Assembly (NCBI RefSeq): GCF_012273515.2
Contig: NZ_CP050975.2
Span: forward strand, 4,650,001-4,714,000
Reading direction: 5' to 3'
Length of the DNA: 64,000 bases
Origin: Streptomyces sp. RPA4-2
Lineage (GTDB): Bacteria; Actinomycetota; Actinomycetes; Streptomycetales; Streptomycetaceae
Shown: piece after piece, positions 55,409-64,000 of the stretch
Numbering within the stretch: the first letter of the stretch is position 1
How the letters are laid out: every line of letters begins with the position of its first letter
Notes under the pieces: model-generated
What the model was told of the DNA's origin: nothing
Database searches by the model: none
Seen by the model: the letters and a program-made list of their open reading frames with translations, nothing else
Made by a program: the position numbers and the translations under genes

Positions 55409-56617
55409 TCAGTGGTGGACAGCGGTCCGCTGCTCGGCGGACACGCCTTCGGTGACGACGGTCCCAGGGGCATCGGTCCGGCGCTCCAGAGCGGCCGAGA
55501 GGACCGCGAGGACCAGAGCCCCCGCGGCCAGGGCGGCGCCGACCCAGTTGGGAGCCGTGTAGCCCAGGCCCCCTGCGATGACGATCCCGCCGAGCCAGGC
55601 CGAGAGGGCGTTGCCGAGGTTGAACGCGCCGATGTTCACGGCCGAGGCCAGTGTCGGGGCGCCGTGTGCCTGGTCGAGGACGCGTTTCTGGAGCGGTGGC
55701 ACGGTCGCGAACCCCAGCGCGCCGATCAGGGCGATCGTGACCGCCGCGAGGATCTTGTTGTGCGCCGTCACGGTGAACAGTGCGAGGACGACGGCCAGGC
55801 CGCCGAGGGACGTGTACAGCATCGGCATCAGCGCCCGGTCGGCGAACCTGCCGCCGATGAGGTTCCCGCCGACCATGCCGAGGCCGAAGAGGACCAGCAG
55901 CCAGGTGACGGAACCGTCGGCGAAACCGGTCACACGGGTCATCATCGGCGCGATGTAGGTGATGGCCGCGAAGACGCCGCCGAAGCCGAGCACGGTCATC
56001 GCCATGGCCAGCAGGACCTGGACGTTCTTGAAGGCGGCGAGTTCATGGCGGAGGTGGACGCCTTCGGGCTTTGGCATCTCGGGGACCAGCTTGGCGACAC
56101 CCAGCAGACCGATCACGCCGAGTGCGGCCACACCCGCGAAGGTGACCCGCCAGCCCGCGGACTGTCCGACCAGCGTGCCCAGGGGGACACCCACCACATT
56201 GGCGATGGTGAGGCCGCTGAACATCATGGCGATCGCGCCGGCCTTCTTCTCGGGCGCGACCAGCTCGGCGGCGACGACCGATCCGATGCCGAAGAACGCT
56301 CCGTGGGCGAGCGATGCCACGACCCGGCCCACCAGCATCAGTCCGAAGACCGGCGCCACGGCGGAGAGCAGGTTCCCGAGGACGAAGAGCCCCATCAGCA
56401 GCATCAGCATCCGCTTGCGGGACACCTTCGTGCCGAGCACGGTCATGATCGGGGCGCCGATCACGACGCCCAGGGCGTAGCCGGTCACCAGGAGCCCGGC
56501 GGTGGGGATGGAGACACCGAAATCGCCGGCGACCTCAGGCAGCACACCCATGATCACGAACTCGGTGGTTCCGATTCCGAAGGCCCCGATCGCGAGGGCC
56601 AGAAGCGCGAGAGGCAT
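55409..56617 (-). CDS. MFS exporter (DHA1, AraJ/YdhP-like)
   Basis: A 402-aa transporter with twelve predicted helices. GIGTTEFVIMGVLPEVA near the start is typical of the AraJ/PbuE type, and GRVVASLAHGAFFGIGSVVA covers the motif after helix 4. ATG 56617 (MPLALLALAIG) is used; GTG 56668 would add 17 residues and lie inside the putative MarR operator. Divergent from a MarR gene, so the exporter is probably repressed by it and induced by a toxic compound. Confidence 0.92.
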   Translation of the reverse strand: MPLALLALAIGAFGIGTTEFVIMGVLPEVAGDFGVSIPTAGLLVTGYALGVVIGAPIMTVLGTKVSRKRMLMLLMGLFVLGNLLSAVAPVFGLMLVGRVVASLAHGAFFGIGSVVAAELVAPEKKAGAIAMMFSGLTIANVVGVPLGTLVGQSAGWRVTFAGVAALGVIGLLGVAKLVPEMPKPEGVHLRHELAAFKNVQVLLAMAMTVLGFGGVFAAITYIAPMMTRVTGFADGSVTWLLVLFGLGMVGGNLIGGRFADRALMPMLYTSLGGLAVVLALFTVTAHNKILAAVTIALIGALGFATVPPLQKRVLDQAHGAPTLASAVNIGAFNLGNALSAWLGGIVIAGGLGYTAPNWVGAALAAGALVLAVLSAALERRTDAPGTVVTEGVSAEQRTAVHH

Positions 56618-56667
56618 GGTGGGGTACACCTTCCCAGACGATTGCAGGAGCGCTTTGCGTGCGTTCA

Positions 56668-56709
56668 CAATAGTTGCAGACGCGGGTTAAATGCAAGAGC
56701 GGACTATTG
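56668..56709. promoter_or_regulatory. putative MarR operator/divergent promoter
   Basis: Between the MFS and MarR genes lie CAATAGTTGCA (56668-56678) and, in inverted orientation, TGCAA (56692-56696) and ACTATTG (56703-56709). The arms CAATAGT/ACTATTG and TTGCA/TGCAA are exact inverted repeats, as expected for a dimeric winged-helix repressor. Inferred from position and symmetry. Confidence 0.6.
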
Positions 56710-56759
56710 CGCCCGTGCCCTACCCTGGTGTCAGCCGCTCCGGGACGGAGGAACACGCC

Positions 56760-57218
56760 ATGACTGCCACGGACCCCGCACTCACTGCTCTCGCACAAGG
56801 GTGGTGCGCCCTCTCCCTGCTGCACGGGAGGATCGAGGCCCACATCGAACGCGCCCTGCAGGCCGGGCACGACCTGAGCGTGCGGGAGTACTCCCTGCTC
56901 GATGTGCTCAGCCGACAGCACGACGGCGAGGGCGGTCATCTGCAGATGAAGCAGGTCGCGGACGCGGTCGTGCTCAGCCAGAGCGCCACCACCCGACTCG
57001 TCACCCGGCTCGAGGACCGCGGGCTGCTGTCCCGCTACCTCTGCCCGACCGACCGTCGCGGCATCTACACGAACGTCAGCGAGGCGGGCCTCGCACTGCT
57101 CGACGAGGCACGGCCCACCAATGACGCCGCCCTGCGCGAGGCACTCGACGAAGCGGCCGAGAACCCCGCCCTGGCACCACTGGTCCGTGTCGTGGAGTCG
57201 GCGAGCGTGCCCGCATAG
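56760..57218 (+). CDS. MarR-family transcriptional regulator
   Basis: A 152-aa MarR regulator. The winged helix reads LSVREYSLLDVLSRQ, then QMKQVADAVVLSQSATTRLVTRLEDRGLLSR, with the wing Arg/Asp pair in PTDRRGIYTNVSEAG. ATG 56760 follows GGAGGAA by eight bases. Divergent from the MFS exporter over a shared operator-like repeat; likely represses itself and the exporter. Confidence 0.94.
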   Translation: MTATDPALTALAQGWCALSLLHGRIEAHIERALQAGHDLSVREYSLLDVLSRQHDGEGGHLQMKQVADAVVLSQSATTRLVTRLEDRGLLSRYLCPTDRRGIYTNVSEAGLALLDEARPTNDAALREALDEAAENPALAPLVRVVESASVPA

Positions 57219-57260
57219 GCCCTGCGCAGACGGGTTCCCACCGCTGTATAGGCTGCGGCC

Positions 57261-57713
57261 ATGGGAGATCTTGAGATCCGATCGGCCGTCGCGGATGACG
57301 TTCCCGCCATCGTCGCGATGCTCGCCGACGATGCGCTCGGGGCCCAGCGGGAGTCGCCGGACGATCTGACCCCCTATCTGGCCGCGCTCGAACGGCTCAG
57401 CGGAGACCCGAACCAGCACCTGGTCGTCGCCGTTCGCTCCGGGCAGGTCGTCGGCACCCTGCAACTCACCGTCATTCCCGGACTGTCCCGCAGAGGCTCG
57501 ACCCGCGCCCTCATCGAAGGGGTGCGGGTGCGTACCGACGAGCGCGGCAGCGGCCTCGGCACCCAGATCATCGAGTGGGCGGTCGATGAATCCCGGCGCC
57601 AGGATTGCCGGTTGGTCGAGCTGACCTCCGACGCGAGTCGCACCGACGCCCACCGCTTCTATGAGCGGCTCGGCTTCACCGCCTCGCACGTGGGTTTCAA
57701 ACTGGCGCTCTGA
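57261..57713 (+). CDS. GNAT-family N-acetyltransferase
   Basis: A 150-aa single-domain GNAT. The acetyl-CoA loop is VRTDERGSGLGTQIIEWAV near residue 92, and ELTSDASRTDAHRFYERLGF is the conserved C-terminal part. Lies 42 bp after the marR gene and could be co-transcribed. Acceptor unknown. Confidence 0.93.
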   Translation: MGDLEIRSAVADDVPAIVAMLADDALGAQRESPDDLTPYLAALERLSGDPNQHLVVAVRSGQVVGTLQLTVIPGLSRRGSTRALIEGVRVRTDERGSGLGTQIIEWAVDESRRQDCRLVELTSDASRTDAHRFYERLGFTASHVGFKLAL

Positions 57714-57764
57714 GCACGCCCGACCGCAACAGCCCGGTGAGACCCATCTACGCCAAGGCGTCCT

Positions 57765-57778
57765 GTTTCACGTGAAAC
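57765..57778. other. parS site, exact, inside a 32-bp palindrome
   Basis: GTTTCACGTGAAAC centred in a perfect inverted repeat from 57756 to 57787, located between two convergent genes. It could work both as ParB site and as a bidirectional terminator. Confidence 0.94.
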
Positions 57779-57803
57779 AGGACGCCTCTCAACGCATCGC
57801 CGC

Positions 57804-59189
57804 CTATGCGATGCCGTGCCACCCCTCGGGGTCCACCCCACCGGGCACAGGAGCGCTCTGGTCGTACGGCTGACGCGTGAAGACGAACGACCCGAGGTCC
57901 AGATGACTCAGGGACCCGTCGGGGCGCCGTACGGCCCGCAGCAGCTCCCCCGTGTAGTAGCCGTCGAGTCCCGTCCAGGTCCCGTCGTCGTTCGGCCTGA
58001 AGCGTGAACGGCGGCCGGCACCCGCCAGCGGGCCCAGCTCGACCATGCCGTGGGCGGTGAGACGCAGTGCACAGCCCTGAGTACCCCAGTACCAGGGTCC
58101 CGCCAACTCCAGTACGGACGGCTGGATCTCAGGGGCCGGACGCCAGGGTTCGGGGATCCGCGGCTCGGCCTCGGCGACGATGCGTACGAGATCGGCTGCC
58201 ACCGTCAGCGGCTGTGGGCCGGAGGTGCAGTTGGTCAGGACGACGGCCGACACGTCGTCCCCTACGCCGATGACGAGGGCTGCCATGAAGCCGGGCAGGG
58301 ACCCCGAGTGGCCCGCGAGAATCCGGCCCGAACGGCGCAACACCTGCAGTCCCAGGCCGTATGCGTCGCCCGACGCCAGCTCCTCGGCGTCCAGAGGAGC
58401 CGCGGGCGTCCGCATCTCCCGGAGGGACTCCGCGCTGAGCACCCGGTCGTCCCCCTCCACCAGGAAGACCGTGAAGCGCGCCAGGTCGCCGGTGGTGGAC
58501 CACAGTTGCCCGGCGGGGGCCATCCGGCCGAGGTCCTCCGCGGGCTCCGGCATCATGACGTCCGCCCACGGGTGAACGGCCCAGCCGCCCGCGTGAGGTG
58601 CCTGCGGCAGCCCACTCGTGCGGTGCAGGCCCAGGGGTTCGAGTACCTCGCGTCGCAGGACCTCCTCCCAGGGAGCCCCGCGCACTTCCTCGACCAGAGC
58701 GCCGAGCAGGGTGTAGCCCGGGTTCGAGTAGTGATGAAGCCGCCCGACCGGATGGAGGAAGGGCTGCTCGCCGAGGACATCGGACAGCTCGGGCCGCAAG
58801 GACGCGGGGCTACGTTCCCACCAGGGGCCCGGTGTCTCGGCCGCCAGGCCTGCGGTGTGCGAGAGGAGTTGGGCGATGGTCGCCTCCCCCGCGCCCGTTC
58901 CCGGCAGATGCTTCTCCAGTGGGTCGCCCAGATCCAGCAGCCCTTCGTCGCGCAGCCGCAGCACCAGCACGGCGGTGAAGGTCTTGGTGATCGAGCCGAT
59001 CCGGTACTGCACGTTCTCGTCCGGCCCGTGCCCGTCCACCGAGGTCCGCGATCCGTGCCACACCGTCCGCCCACCCCGGACCACCGCGGCGACCAGCGAC
59101 GGTGCCCGTCCGTCGGCCTGAGCGACGGCGATGCGGTGCGACAGAGCCCGGCGTGTGGCGGGAAGCAGCTCTTCCTGAGGTGTTGTCAT
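57804..59189 (-). CDS. serine hydrolase, beta-lactamase/PBP fold
   Basis: A 461-aa class-C beta-lactamase-like hydrolase. Catalytic motifs are SITK near residue 70, YSN in HHYSNPGY near 155, and GHSG near 320. A C-terminal domain of about 110 residues has beta-structure similar to peptidase-S12 partners. No signal peptide, so it acts in the cytoplasm or is exported by another route. ATG 59189 follows a GGGGGG run. Located 90 bp after dnaB on the same strand. Confidence 0.9.
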   Translation of the reverse strand: MTTPQEELLPATRRALSHRIAVAQADGRAPSLVAAVVRGGRTVWHGSRTSVDGHGPDENVQYRIGSITKTFTAVLVLRLRDEGLLDLGDPLEKHLPGTGAGEATIAQLLSHTAGLAAETPGPWWERSPASLRPELSDVLGEQPFLHPVGRLHHYSNPGYTLLGALVEEVRGAPWEEVLRREVLEPLGLHRTSGLPQAPHAGGWAVHPWADVMMPEPAEDLGRMAPAGQLWSTTGDLARFTVFLVEGDDRVLSAESLREMRTPAAPLDAEELASGDAYGLGLQVLRRSGRILAGHSGSLPGFMAALVIGVGDDVSAVVLTNCTSGPQPLTVAADLVRIVAEAEPRIPEPWRPAPEIQPSVLELAGPWYWGTQGCALRLTAHGMVELGPLAGAGRRSRFRPNDDGTWTGLDGYYTGELLRAVRRPDGSLSHLDLGSFVFTRQPYDQSAPVPGGVDPEGWHGIA

Positions 59190-59279
59190 ACCCCCCAGTC
59201 CACCCGGACCGCCGCCACACGTCGAATCCATTTCCCCGGACGTCGGCAGATGTCCTCCGCCGCCGCCCCGAGCACCGGA

Positions 59280-60755
59280 TCAGGTCTGTGCCATGTCCAC
59301 GAAGCGGGAGTAGTGGCCCTGGAAGGCCACCGTGATCGTGGCCGTCGGGCCGTTACGGTGCTTGCCGACGATGATGTCCGCCTCGCCCGCCCGCGGTGAC
59401 TCCTTCTCGTACGCGTCCTCGCGGTGCAGCAGGATCACCATGTCCGCGTCCTGCTCGATCGAGCCGGATTCACGCAGGTCGGAGACCATGGGCTTCTTGT
59501 CCGTGCGCTGCTCGGGACCACGGTTGAGCTGCGACAGCGCGATCACCGGCAGCTCCAGCTCCTTGGCCAGCAGCTTCAGGTTTCGCGACATGTCGGAGAC
59601 CTCCTGTTGCCGGCTCTCGGACCGCTTGCCGCCCGACTGCATCAGCTGCAGATAGTCGATCACGACGAGCTTCAGGTCGCTGCGCTGCTTGAGGCGGCGG
59701 CACTTGGCACGGATCTCCATCATCGACAGGTTCGGAGAGTCGTCGATGTAGAGCGGCGCTGCCGAGACGTCCGGCATCCGGCGCGCGAGCCGGGTCCAGT
59801 CCTCGTCGGTCATCGTGCCGGACCGCATGTGGTGCAGTGCCACGCGCGCCTCGGCGGAGAGCAGACGCATCGCGATCTCGTTGCGCCCCATTTCGAGGGA
59901 GAAGATCACGCTGGGCATGTTGTGCTTGATGGAGCAGGCCCGTGCGAAGTCCAGCGCGAGCGTCGACTTACCCATGGCGGGACGGGCCGCGATGATGATC
60001 ATCTGGCCTGGATGCAGCCCGTTGGTGAGCGAGTCGAGGTCGGTGAAGCCGGTCGGTACACCGGTCATCTCCCCCGACCGCGAACCGATCGCCTCGATCT
60101 CGTCGAGGGCGCCCTCCATGATGTCGCCGAGCGGCAGATAGTCCTCGGTGGTGCGCTGCTCGGTGACCGCGTAGATCTCGGCCTGGGCGCTGTTGACGAT
60201 CTCGTCGACGTCACCGTCGGCCGCGTATCCCATCTGTGTGATGCGCGTGCCGGCCTCGACCAGGCGGCGCAGCACGGCGCGCTCGTGGACGATCTCCGCG
60301 TAGTACTCCGCGTTGGCCGCGGTGGGGACCGTCTGGACGAGGGTGTGAAGGTAGGACGCGCCGCCGACCTTGGTGATCTCGCCCCGCTTGGTGAGCTCGG
60401 CCGCGACGGTGATCGGGTCGGCCGGCTCGCCCTTGGCGTACAGGTCGAGGATCGCCGTGTAGATCGTCTCGTGTGCGGGCCGGTAGAAGTCGTGGCCCTT
60501 GATGACCTCGACGACATCGGCGATCGCATCCTTGGACAGGAGCATGCCACCGAGGACGGACTGTTCGGCGTCCAGATCCTGGGGCGGCACGCGCTCGAAG
60601 GACGAGCCTCCGCCCTCCCACGGCCCGTTGTCCCGGTCGCGGTCGTGCTGCTCGTCACGGGCGCGCCCGGTGTCGCGGCGCTGACGGGAAGCGGGCAGAC
60701 GATCACTGGGACCGCTGTCGGCCCACGGGTCGTCCAAGGGCTCGGAAATACTCAC
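59280..60755 (-). CDS. dnaB: replicative DNA helicase
   Basis: A 491-aa DnaB hexameric helicase. The N-terminal domain (PPQDLDAEQSVLGGML) is at about 55-160 and the RecA-like ATPase has Walker A ARPAMGKST near 245, Walker B VVIDYLQLM near 345 and the Arg finger region near 440. No intein is inserted. The first 50 residues are polar and extra to the E. coli protein. GTG 60755 follows GGAGGAGGTG. The upstream region carries DnaA-box-like sequences. Confidence 0.97.
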   Translation of the reverse strand: MSISEPLDDPWADSGPSDRLPASRQRRDTGRARDEQHDRDRDNGPWEGGGSSFERVPPQDLDAEQSVLGGMLLSKDAIADVVEVIKGHDFYRPAHETIYTAILDLYAKGEPADPITVAAELTKRGEITKVGGASYLHTLVQTVPTAANAEYYAEIVHERAVLRRLVEAGTRITQMGYAADGDVDEIVNSAQAEIYAVTEQRTTEDYLPLGDIMEGALDEIEAIGSRSGEMTGVPTGFTDLDSLTNGLHPGQMIIIAARPAMGKSTLALDFARACSIKHNMPSVIFSLEMGRNEIAMRLLSAEARVALHHMRSGTMTDEDWTRLARRMPDVSAAPLYIDDSPNLSMMEIRAKCRRLKQRSDLKLVVIDYLQLMQSGGKRSESRQQEVSDMSRNLKLLAKELELPVIALSQLNRGPEQRTDKKPMVSDLRESGSIEQDADMVILLHREDAYEKESPRAGEADIIVGKHRNGPTATITVAFQGHYSRFVDMAQT

Positions 60756-61214
60756 CGAGCCACCTCCTCCCGTCCGCCGAGCGGACCTAGCCGTGCCCAA
60801 TATTTCTACGGCACGGCACTGACAAATAAGGAGCCCAACTCCGGTTCTGACCCGTCGGTTTTGCGAGGTTTCCGAGGGCGGAGGAGAGAGCGCGCGCCGC
60901 ACCACGTTAGGCCCGCGGGCACCGTCAGCCAATCTGGTTATCCACAGGCCATGTGGACGACGGCCCAGATGCTGTGGAGAACCCCACGAAACCTGTGCAC
61001 GACCCGGTGGACAGGCCTGTGAACAAGCCCTCAGCGAGGACTCATCAACACTTCTGACCTGGCCTTTCACCGTCCACCGGCTGTGCAGAAGAAAAACTTT
61101 CCCAGCCGGACCAAGATCCCTTCAAACGGTGCGCGCCGACACGCCCGGCGACCCGGTCAGTAAGGGTCACGAATCCTTTGCATCTCTTACCTGTGGAAGA
61201 TTAGATTGGTGCCC
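60756..61214. other. dnaB/MATE divergent region with DnaA-box cluster
   Basis: About 460 bases without a gene. The part 60938-61026 holds one exact DnaA box (TTATCCACA, 60938-60946) and three one-mismatch boxes on the minus strand: TCGTCCACA (60952-60960), TTCTCCACA (60973-60981) and TTGTTCACA (61018-61026). Weaker two-mismatch copies lie near 60994, 61082 and 61192. Promoters of dnaB and the MATE gene must also lie here. Confidence 0.6.
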
Positions 61215-62552
61215 ATGACACAGGCTCCCCCGGCACCCAGGGCCGCCCGACGCCGGCACGACCGAGAGATCGTCGCGCTGGCCGTCCCGGCCTTCGGCGC
61301 ACTCGTCGCCGAGCCTCTTTTCGTGATGGCGGACAGCGCCATCGTCGGCCATCTCGGCACCGCGCAACTGGCCGGTCTCGGTATCGCCTCAGCCCTCCTC
61401 GTGACGGCCGTCAGCGTCTTCGTCTTCCTCGCCTACGCCACCACCGCCGCCGTTGCCCGACGGGTCGGCGCGGGTGATCTGCGAGCCGCGATCCGCCAGG
61501 GCATGGACGGCATCTGGCTCGCGCTGCTGCTCGGCACCGTCGTCATCGTCACCGTCCTGCCGACGGCCCCCGCCCTGGTCGAACTCTTCGGCGCCTCACC
61601 GACCGCCGCCCCGTACGCGACGACGTATCTGCGCATCTCCTCACTCGGCATCCCCGCGATGCTCATCGTCCTCGCATCCACCGGTGTCCTGCGGGGACTG
61701 CAGGACACGAGGACTCCTCTCTATGTCGCCGTCGCCGGCTTCGTGGCCAACGCCGCGCTCAACCTCGGGCTGGTCTACGGCGCCGGACTGGGTATCGCGG
61801 GCTCAGCCTGGGGAACCGTCATCGCCCAGTTCGGCATGGCCGCGGCCTATCTGTTCGTGGTCGTACGCGGAGCCCGGCGGCACGGGGCCTCGCTACGACC
61901 GGACGCCGCCGGCATCCGGGCCTGCGCCCAGGCCGGCGCCCCCCTGCTGGTGCGGACGTTGTCACTGCGGGCGATCCTCATGATCGCCACTGCCGTCGCG
62001 GCCCGTCTCGGGGACGCGGACATCGCCGCCCACCAGATCATCATGAGTCTGTGGAGCCTGCTCGCCTTCGCGCTCGACGCGATCGCCATCGCCGGACAGG
62101 CCATCATCGGACGCTACCTCGGTGCGAACGACGCTCAAGGTGCCCGCGAGGCGTGCCGCCGCATGGTCCAGTGGGGCATCGCCTCCGGCGTTGTCCTCGG
62201 CCTGCTGGTCTTCGTCGCCCGGCCGCTGTTCCTCCCGCTGTTCACCAGCGATCCGGCCGTCCAGCACACCGCGCTCCCCGCACTCGTTCTGGTGGCCGTC
62301 TCCCAACCCATCAGTGGAATCGTCTTCGTCCTGGACGGAGTCCTCATGGGCGCGGGGGACGGGCCGTATCTGGCGTGGGCCATGCTGCTGATCCTCGCGG
62401 TCTTCGCACCCGTCGCACTGCTGGTGCCCGCGTTCGGCGGTGGGCTCACGGCACTGTGGGGAGCGATGACGCTGATGATGGCGCTGAGAATGCTGACCCT
62501 CTGGCTGCGTTCCCGTTCAGGACTCTGGATCGTCACGGGCGCTACGCGCTGA
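61215..62552 (+). CDS. MATE-family efflux transporter (DinF-like)
   Basis: A 445-aa transporter with twelve helices and two MATE halves. LAVPAFGALVAEPLFVMADSAIVGHLGT is the conserved start of the first half (shown in two runs: LAVPAFGALVAEPLF and VMADSAIVGHLGT), and DIAAHQIIMSLWSLLAFALD begins the second-half core. Similar to DinF/NorM-type exporters that use Na+ or H+ gradients. ATG 61215. Divergent from dnaB; its 3' side is followed by three parS sites. Confidence 0.94.
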   Translation: MTQAPPAPRAARRRHDREIVALAVPAFGALVAEPLFVMADSAIVGHLGTAQLAGLGIASALLVTAVSVFVFLAYATTAAVARRVGAGDLRAAIRQGMDGIWLALLLGTVVIVTVLPTAPALVELFGASPTAAPYATTYLRISSLGIPAMLIVLASTGVLRGLQDTRTPLYVAVAGFVANAALNLGLVYGAGLGIAGSAWGTVIAQFGMAAAYLFVVVRGARRHGASLRPDAAGIRACAQAGAPLLVRTLSLRAILMIATAVAARLGDADIAAHQIIMSLWSLLAFALDAIAIAGQAIIGRYLGANDAQGAREACRRMVQWGIASGVVLGLLVFVARPLFLPLFTSDPAVQHTALPALVLVAVSQPISGIVFVLDGVLMGAGDGPYLAWAMLLILAVFAPVALLVPAFGGGLTALWGAMTLMMALRMLTLWLRSRSGLWIVTGATR

Positions 62553-62609
62553 TCGAGTGAGCGACCCCATCGGACGCTTACATGTGTGTACCCGTCCGGC
62601 CCGTCGCCC

Positions 62610-62623
62610 GTTTCACGTGAAAC
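62610..62623. other. parS site, exact, inside a 24-bp palindrome
   Basis: GTTTCACGTGAAAC extended by flanking CGCCC/GGGCG to a perfect palindrome at 62605-62628, downstream of the MATE gene; possible terminator hairpin too. Confidence 0.94.
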
Positions 62624-62643
62624 GGGCGGCACACGAAGCCTGC

Positions 62644-62657
62644 GTTTCACGTGAAAC
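62644..62657. other. parS site, exact
   Basis: GTTTCACGTGAAAC, second of three sites in the MATE-rplI convergent gap. Confidence 0.94.
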
Positions 62658-62680
62658 CCCTGATTCCGGGGAAGTCTCTC

Positions 62681-62694
62681 GTTTCACGTGAAAC
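62681..62694. other. parS site, exact, next to the rplI terminator
   Basis: GTTTCACGTGAAAC, third of three sites within 85 bp; its right end is two bases from the rplI terminator stem. Confidence 0.94.
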
Positions 62695-62696
62695 GA

Positions 62697-62730
62697 AGAA
62701 GGGCCGGACCCCAGGGGGTACGGCCCTTCT
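62697..62730 (-). terminator. terminator after rplI
   Basis: AGAAGGGCCG and CGGCCCTTCT form a perfect 10-bp stem; inside it ACCCC and GGGGT extend the pairing. It ends 23 bases past the rplI stop. Confidence 0.87.
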
Positions 62731-62753
62731 CTCAGCTATGCCGAGCGCTGCAC

Positions 62754-63200
62754 TCAGGCAGCGACGACCTCGATGTTGACCTTGGCGGCAACTTCGGGGT
62801 GCAGACGCACGGACGTCTCGTGGGCGCCCAGGGTCTTGATGGGCGAGCCCAGCTCGATGCGGCGCTTGTCGACCTCGGGGCCACCGGAAGCCTTGATCGC
62901 CGAAGCGATGTCGGCCGGGGTGACGGAGCCGAAGAGACGACCGGCGTCACCGGAGCGAACGGCCAGGCGGACCCTGACGCCCTCGAGGCGGGCCTTGATC
63001 TCGTTGGCCTGCTCGATGGTCGCGATCTCGTGGATCTTGCGAGCACGACGGATCTGCTCGACGTCCTTCTCGCCGCCCTTGGTCCAGCGGATCGCGAAGT
63101 TCCGCGGGATCAGGTAGTTGCGAGCGTAGCCGTCCTTGACGTCGACGACGTCGCCCGCGGCACCGAGGCCGGAGACCTCGTGGGTGAGGATGATCTTCAT
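62754..63200 (-). CDS. rplI: 50S ribosomal protein L9 (bL9)
   Basis: A 148-aa bL9. The N-terminal domain reads [17 protein letters not shown] and [13 protein letters not shown], followed by the long central helix and the C-terminal RNA-binding domain ([10 protein letters not shown]). Normal length. ATG 63200, 18 bp after rpsR; last gene of the rpsF-ssb-rpsR-rplI operon, with a strong terminator following. Confidence 0.99.
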   Translation of the reverse strand: MKIILTHEVSGLGAAGDVVDVKDGYARNYLIPRNFAIRWTKGGEKDVEQIRRARKIHEIATIEQANEIKARLEGVRVRLAVRSGDAGRLFGSVTPADIASAIKASGGPEVDKRRIELGSPIKTLGAHETSVRLHPEVAAKVNIEVVAA

Positions 63201-63218
63201 GTTTCGGTCACCCTTCCC

Positions 63219-63455
63219 TTATCGCGCAGTGGAGGTGTAGGGCAGCAGCGCCATCTCACGGCTGTTCTTCACGGCCGTGGCGACGTCACGCTGGTGCTGC
63301 GTGCAGTTGCCGGTCACGCGGCGGGCACGGATCTTGCCGCGGTCGGAAATGAACTTCCGCAGCATGTTCGTGTCCTTGTAGTCCACGTACGTGACCTTGT
63401 CCTTGCAGAAAGCGCAGACCTTCTTCTTAGGCTTGCGCACAGGCGGCTTCGCCAT
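63219..63455 (-). CDS. rpsR: 30S ribosomal protein S18 (bS18), zinc-type
   Basis: A 78-aa bS18. Cys residues in VCAFCKDK plus Cys in TGNCTQHQ fit the zinc-binding (C+) form; Streptomyces also carries a zinc-independent copy elsewhere. Starts ATG 63455, 57 bp after ssb. Confidence 0.98.
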   Translation of the reverse strand: MAKPPVRKPKKKVCAFCKDKVTYVDYKDTNMLRKFISDRGKIRARRVTGNCTQHQRDVATAVKNSREMALLPYTSTAR

Positions 63456-63512
63456 GGTGTTTCTCCTGTGTGATCAAGAAGTGGGGGTACGGCCCACCCT
63501 CGGCCCGAAGGC

Positions 63513-64000
63513 CTAGAAGGGGGGCTCGTCCGAGTAGCCGCCGCCAGAACCGCCAGCACCGCCGGAACCGCCGGAGCTTCCGCCCCAGCCGCCGCCACCG
63601 CCGCCCTGGTTGCCACCACCGGCGGGAGTGCCGGTGGCCCAGGGGTCGTCCGCGGGGGCACCGCCGCCGCCCTGCTGGCCGCCGCCGGAGCCTCCGCCCC
63701 AGCCGCCGCCCTGCTGGCCGCCGCCGCCACCGCCGCCGTAACCACCCTGACCGCCTCGGCCTGTGGTCTTGGTGACCTTGGCCGTGGCGTTCTTCAGGCT
63801 GGCGCCGACTTCCTCCACGTCCAGTTCGTAGACCGTGCGCTTGACGCCCTCACGGTCCTCGTAGGACCGCTGCTTCAGCCGGCCCTGCACGATGACGCGC
63901 ATGCCTCGCTGGAGCGACTCGGCGACGTTCTCCGCCGCCTGACGCCAGACCGAGCAGGTCAGGAACAGGCTCTCGCCGTCCTTCCACTCATTGGTCTGAC
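63513..64000 (-). CDS. ssb: single-stranded DNA-binding protein, 5' end cut by window edge
   Basis: The C-terminal 161 residues of SSB. The visible OB-fold part is [40 protein letters not shown]; then a Gly-rich linker (with GGGYGG- and QQGG-type repeats), and the acidic partner-binding tip DEPPF. The tip binds replication and repair proteins. In Streptomyces SSB is essential and the order rpsF-ssb-rpsR-rplI is conserved. Start codon lies beyond position 64000. Confidence 0.97.
   Translation of the reverse strand, partial: QTNEWKDGESLFLTCSVWRQAAENVAESLQRGMRVIVQGRLKQRSYEDREGVKRTVYELDVEEVGASLKNATAKVTKTTGRGGQGGYGGGGGGGQQGGGWGGGSGGGQQGGGGAPADDPWATGTPAGGGNQGGGGGGWGGSSGGSGGAGGSGGGYSDEPPF

Overview
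The window is a high-GC Streptomyces chromosome segment. The lineage call rests on the ssgR-ssgA sporulation pair, a fused cydCD gene, a Rex-type operator before cydA, many GTTTCACGTGAAAC parS sites, GTG/TTG starts, and the ssb-rpsR-rplI-MATE-dnaB order seen near oriC in Streptomyces. From about 24.9 kb to the right end the gene order agrees, as I recall it, with the conserved S. coelicolor core (the SCO3906 to SCO3949 neighbourhood, inverted).

Left part (1 to about 24.4 kb) is an accessory lipopeptide biosynthetic cluster. One minus-strand operon encodes a TauD-like dioxygenase, a serine-hydroxymethyltransferase-like PLP enzyme, a 4,946-residue assembly-line protein (FAAL-ACP followed by four C-A-T modules) and a second NRPS (C-A..., cut by the window edge). 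The two NRPS genes overlap by ATGA. Divergent from the operon are a free-standing carrier protein and an Sfp-type phosphopantetheinyl transferase. Then come two regulators, an orphan LuxR-type response regulator and a TrmB/LuxR-type protein, and a small plus-strand pair: a 106-aa protein and a 47-aa exported-looking peptide ending in DDMIWG. The NRPS probably starts from a free fatty acid loaded by the FAAL. The pocket code of the module 3 adenylation domain is almost that of the Lys2 alpha-aminoadipate domain. No thioesterase or MbtH gene is visible; they may lie beyond the left edge.

Middle part (24.9 to 43 kb) holds a HAD phosphatase, a GAF-GAF histidine kinase, cydCD, cydB and cydA (cytochrome bd oxidase and its exporter, with a Rex-like operator), hisC, a LacI regulator, a PPP-type phosphoesterase, a membrane protein, a TerD-vWA fusion, and thiC under a TPP riboswitch.

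Right part (43 to 64 kb) holds a YibE/F membrane protein, ssgA, ssgR, small membrane and cupin proteins, ptpA with a PLP lyase, a LysR regulator, a NUDIX protein, a globin-reductase, a HAD phosphatase, a GNAT protein, a GlcG/HbpS protein, a divergent MFS/MarR pair, another GNAT protein, a serine hydrolase, dnaB, a MATE exporter, rplI, rpsR and the 3' end of ssb. Seven exact parS sites and two near matches occur between 31 and 63 kb and none in the NRPS half. Several of them sit inside longer perfect palindromes that could also form terminator hairpins, and one near match lies inside the TPP riboswitch. A group of DnaA-box-like sequences lies upstream of dnaB.
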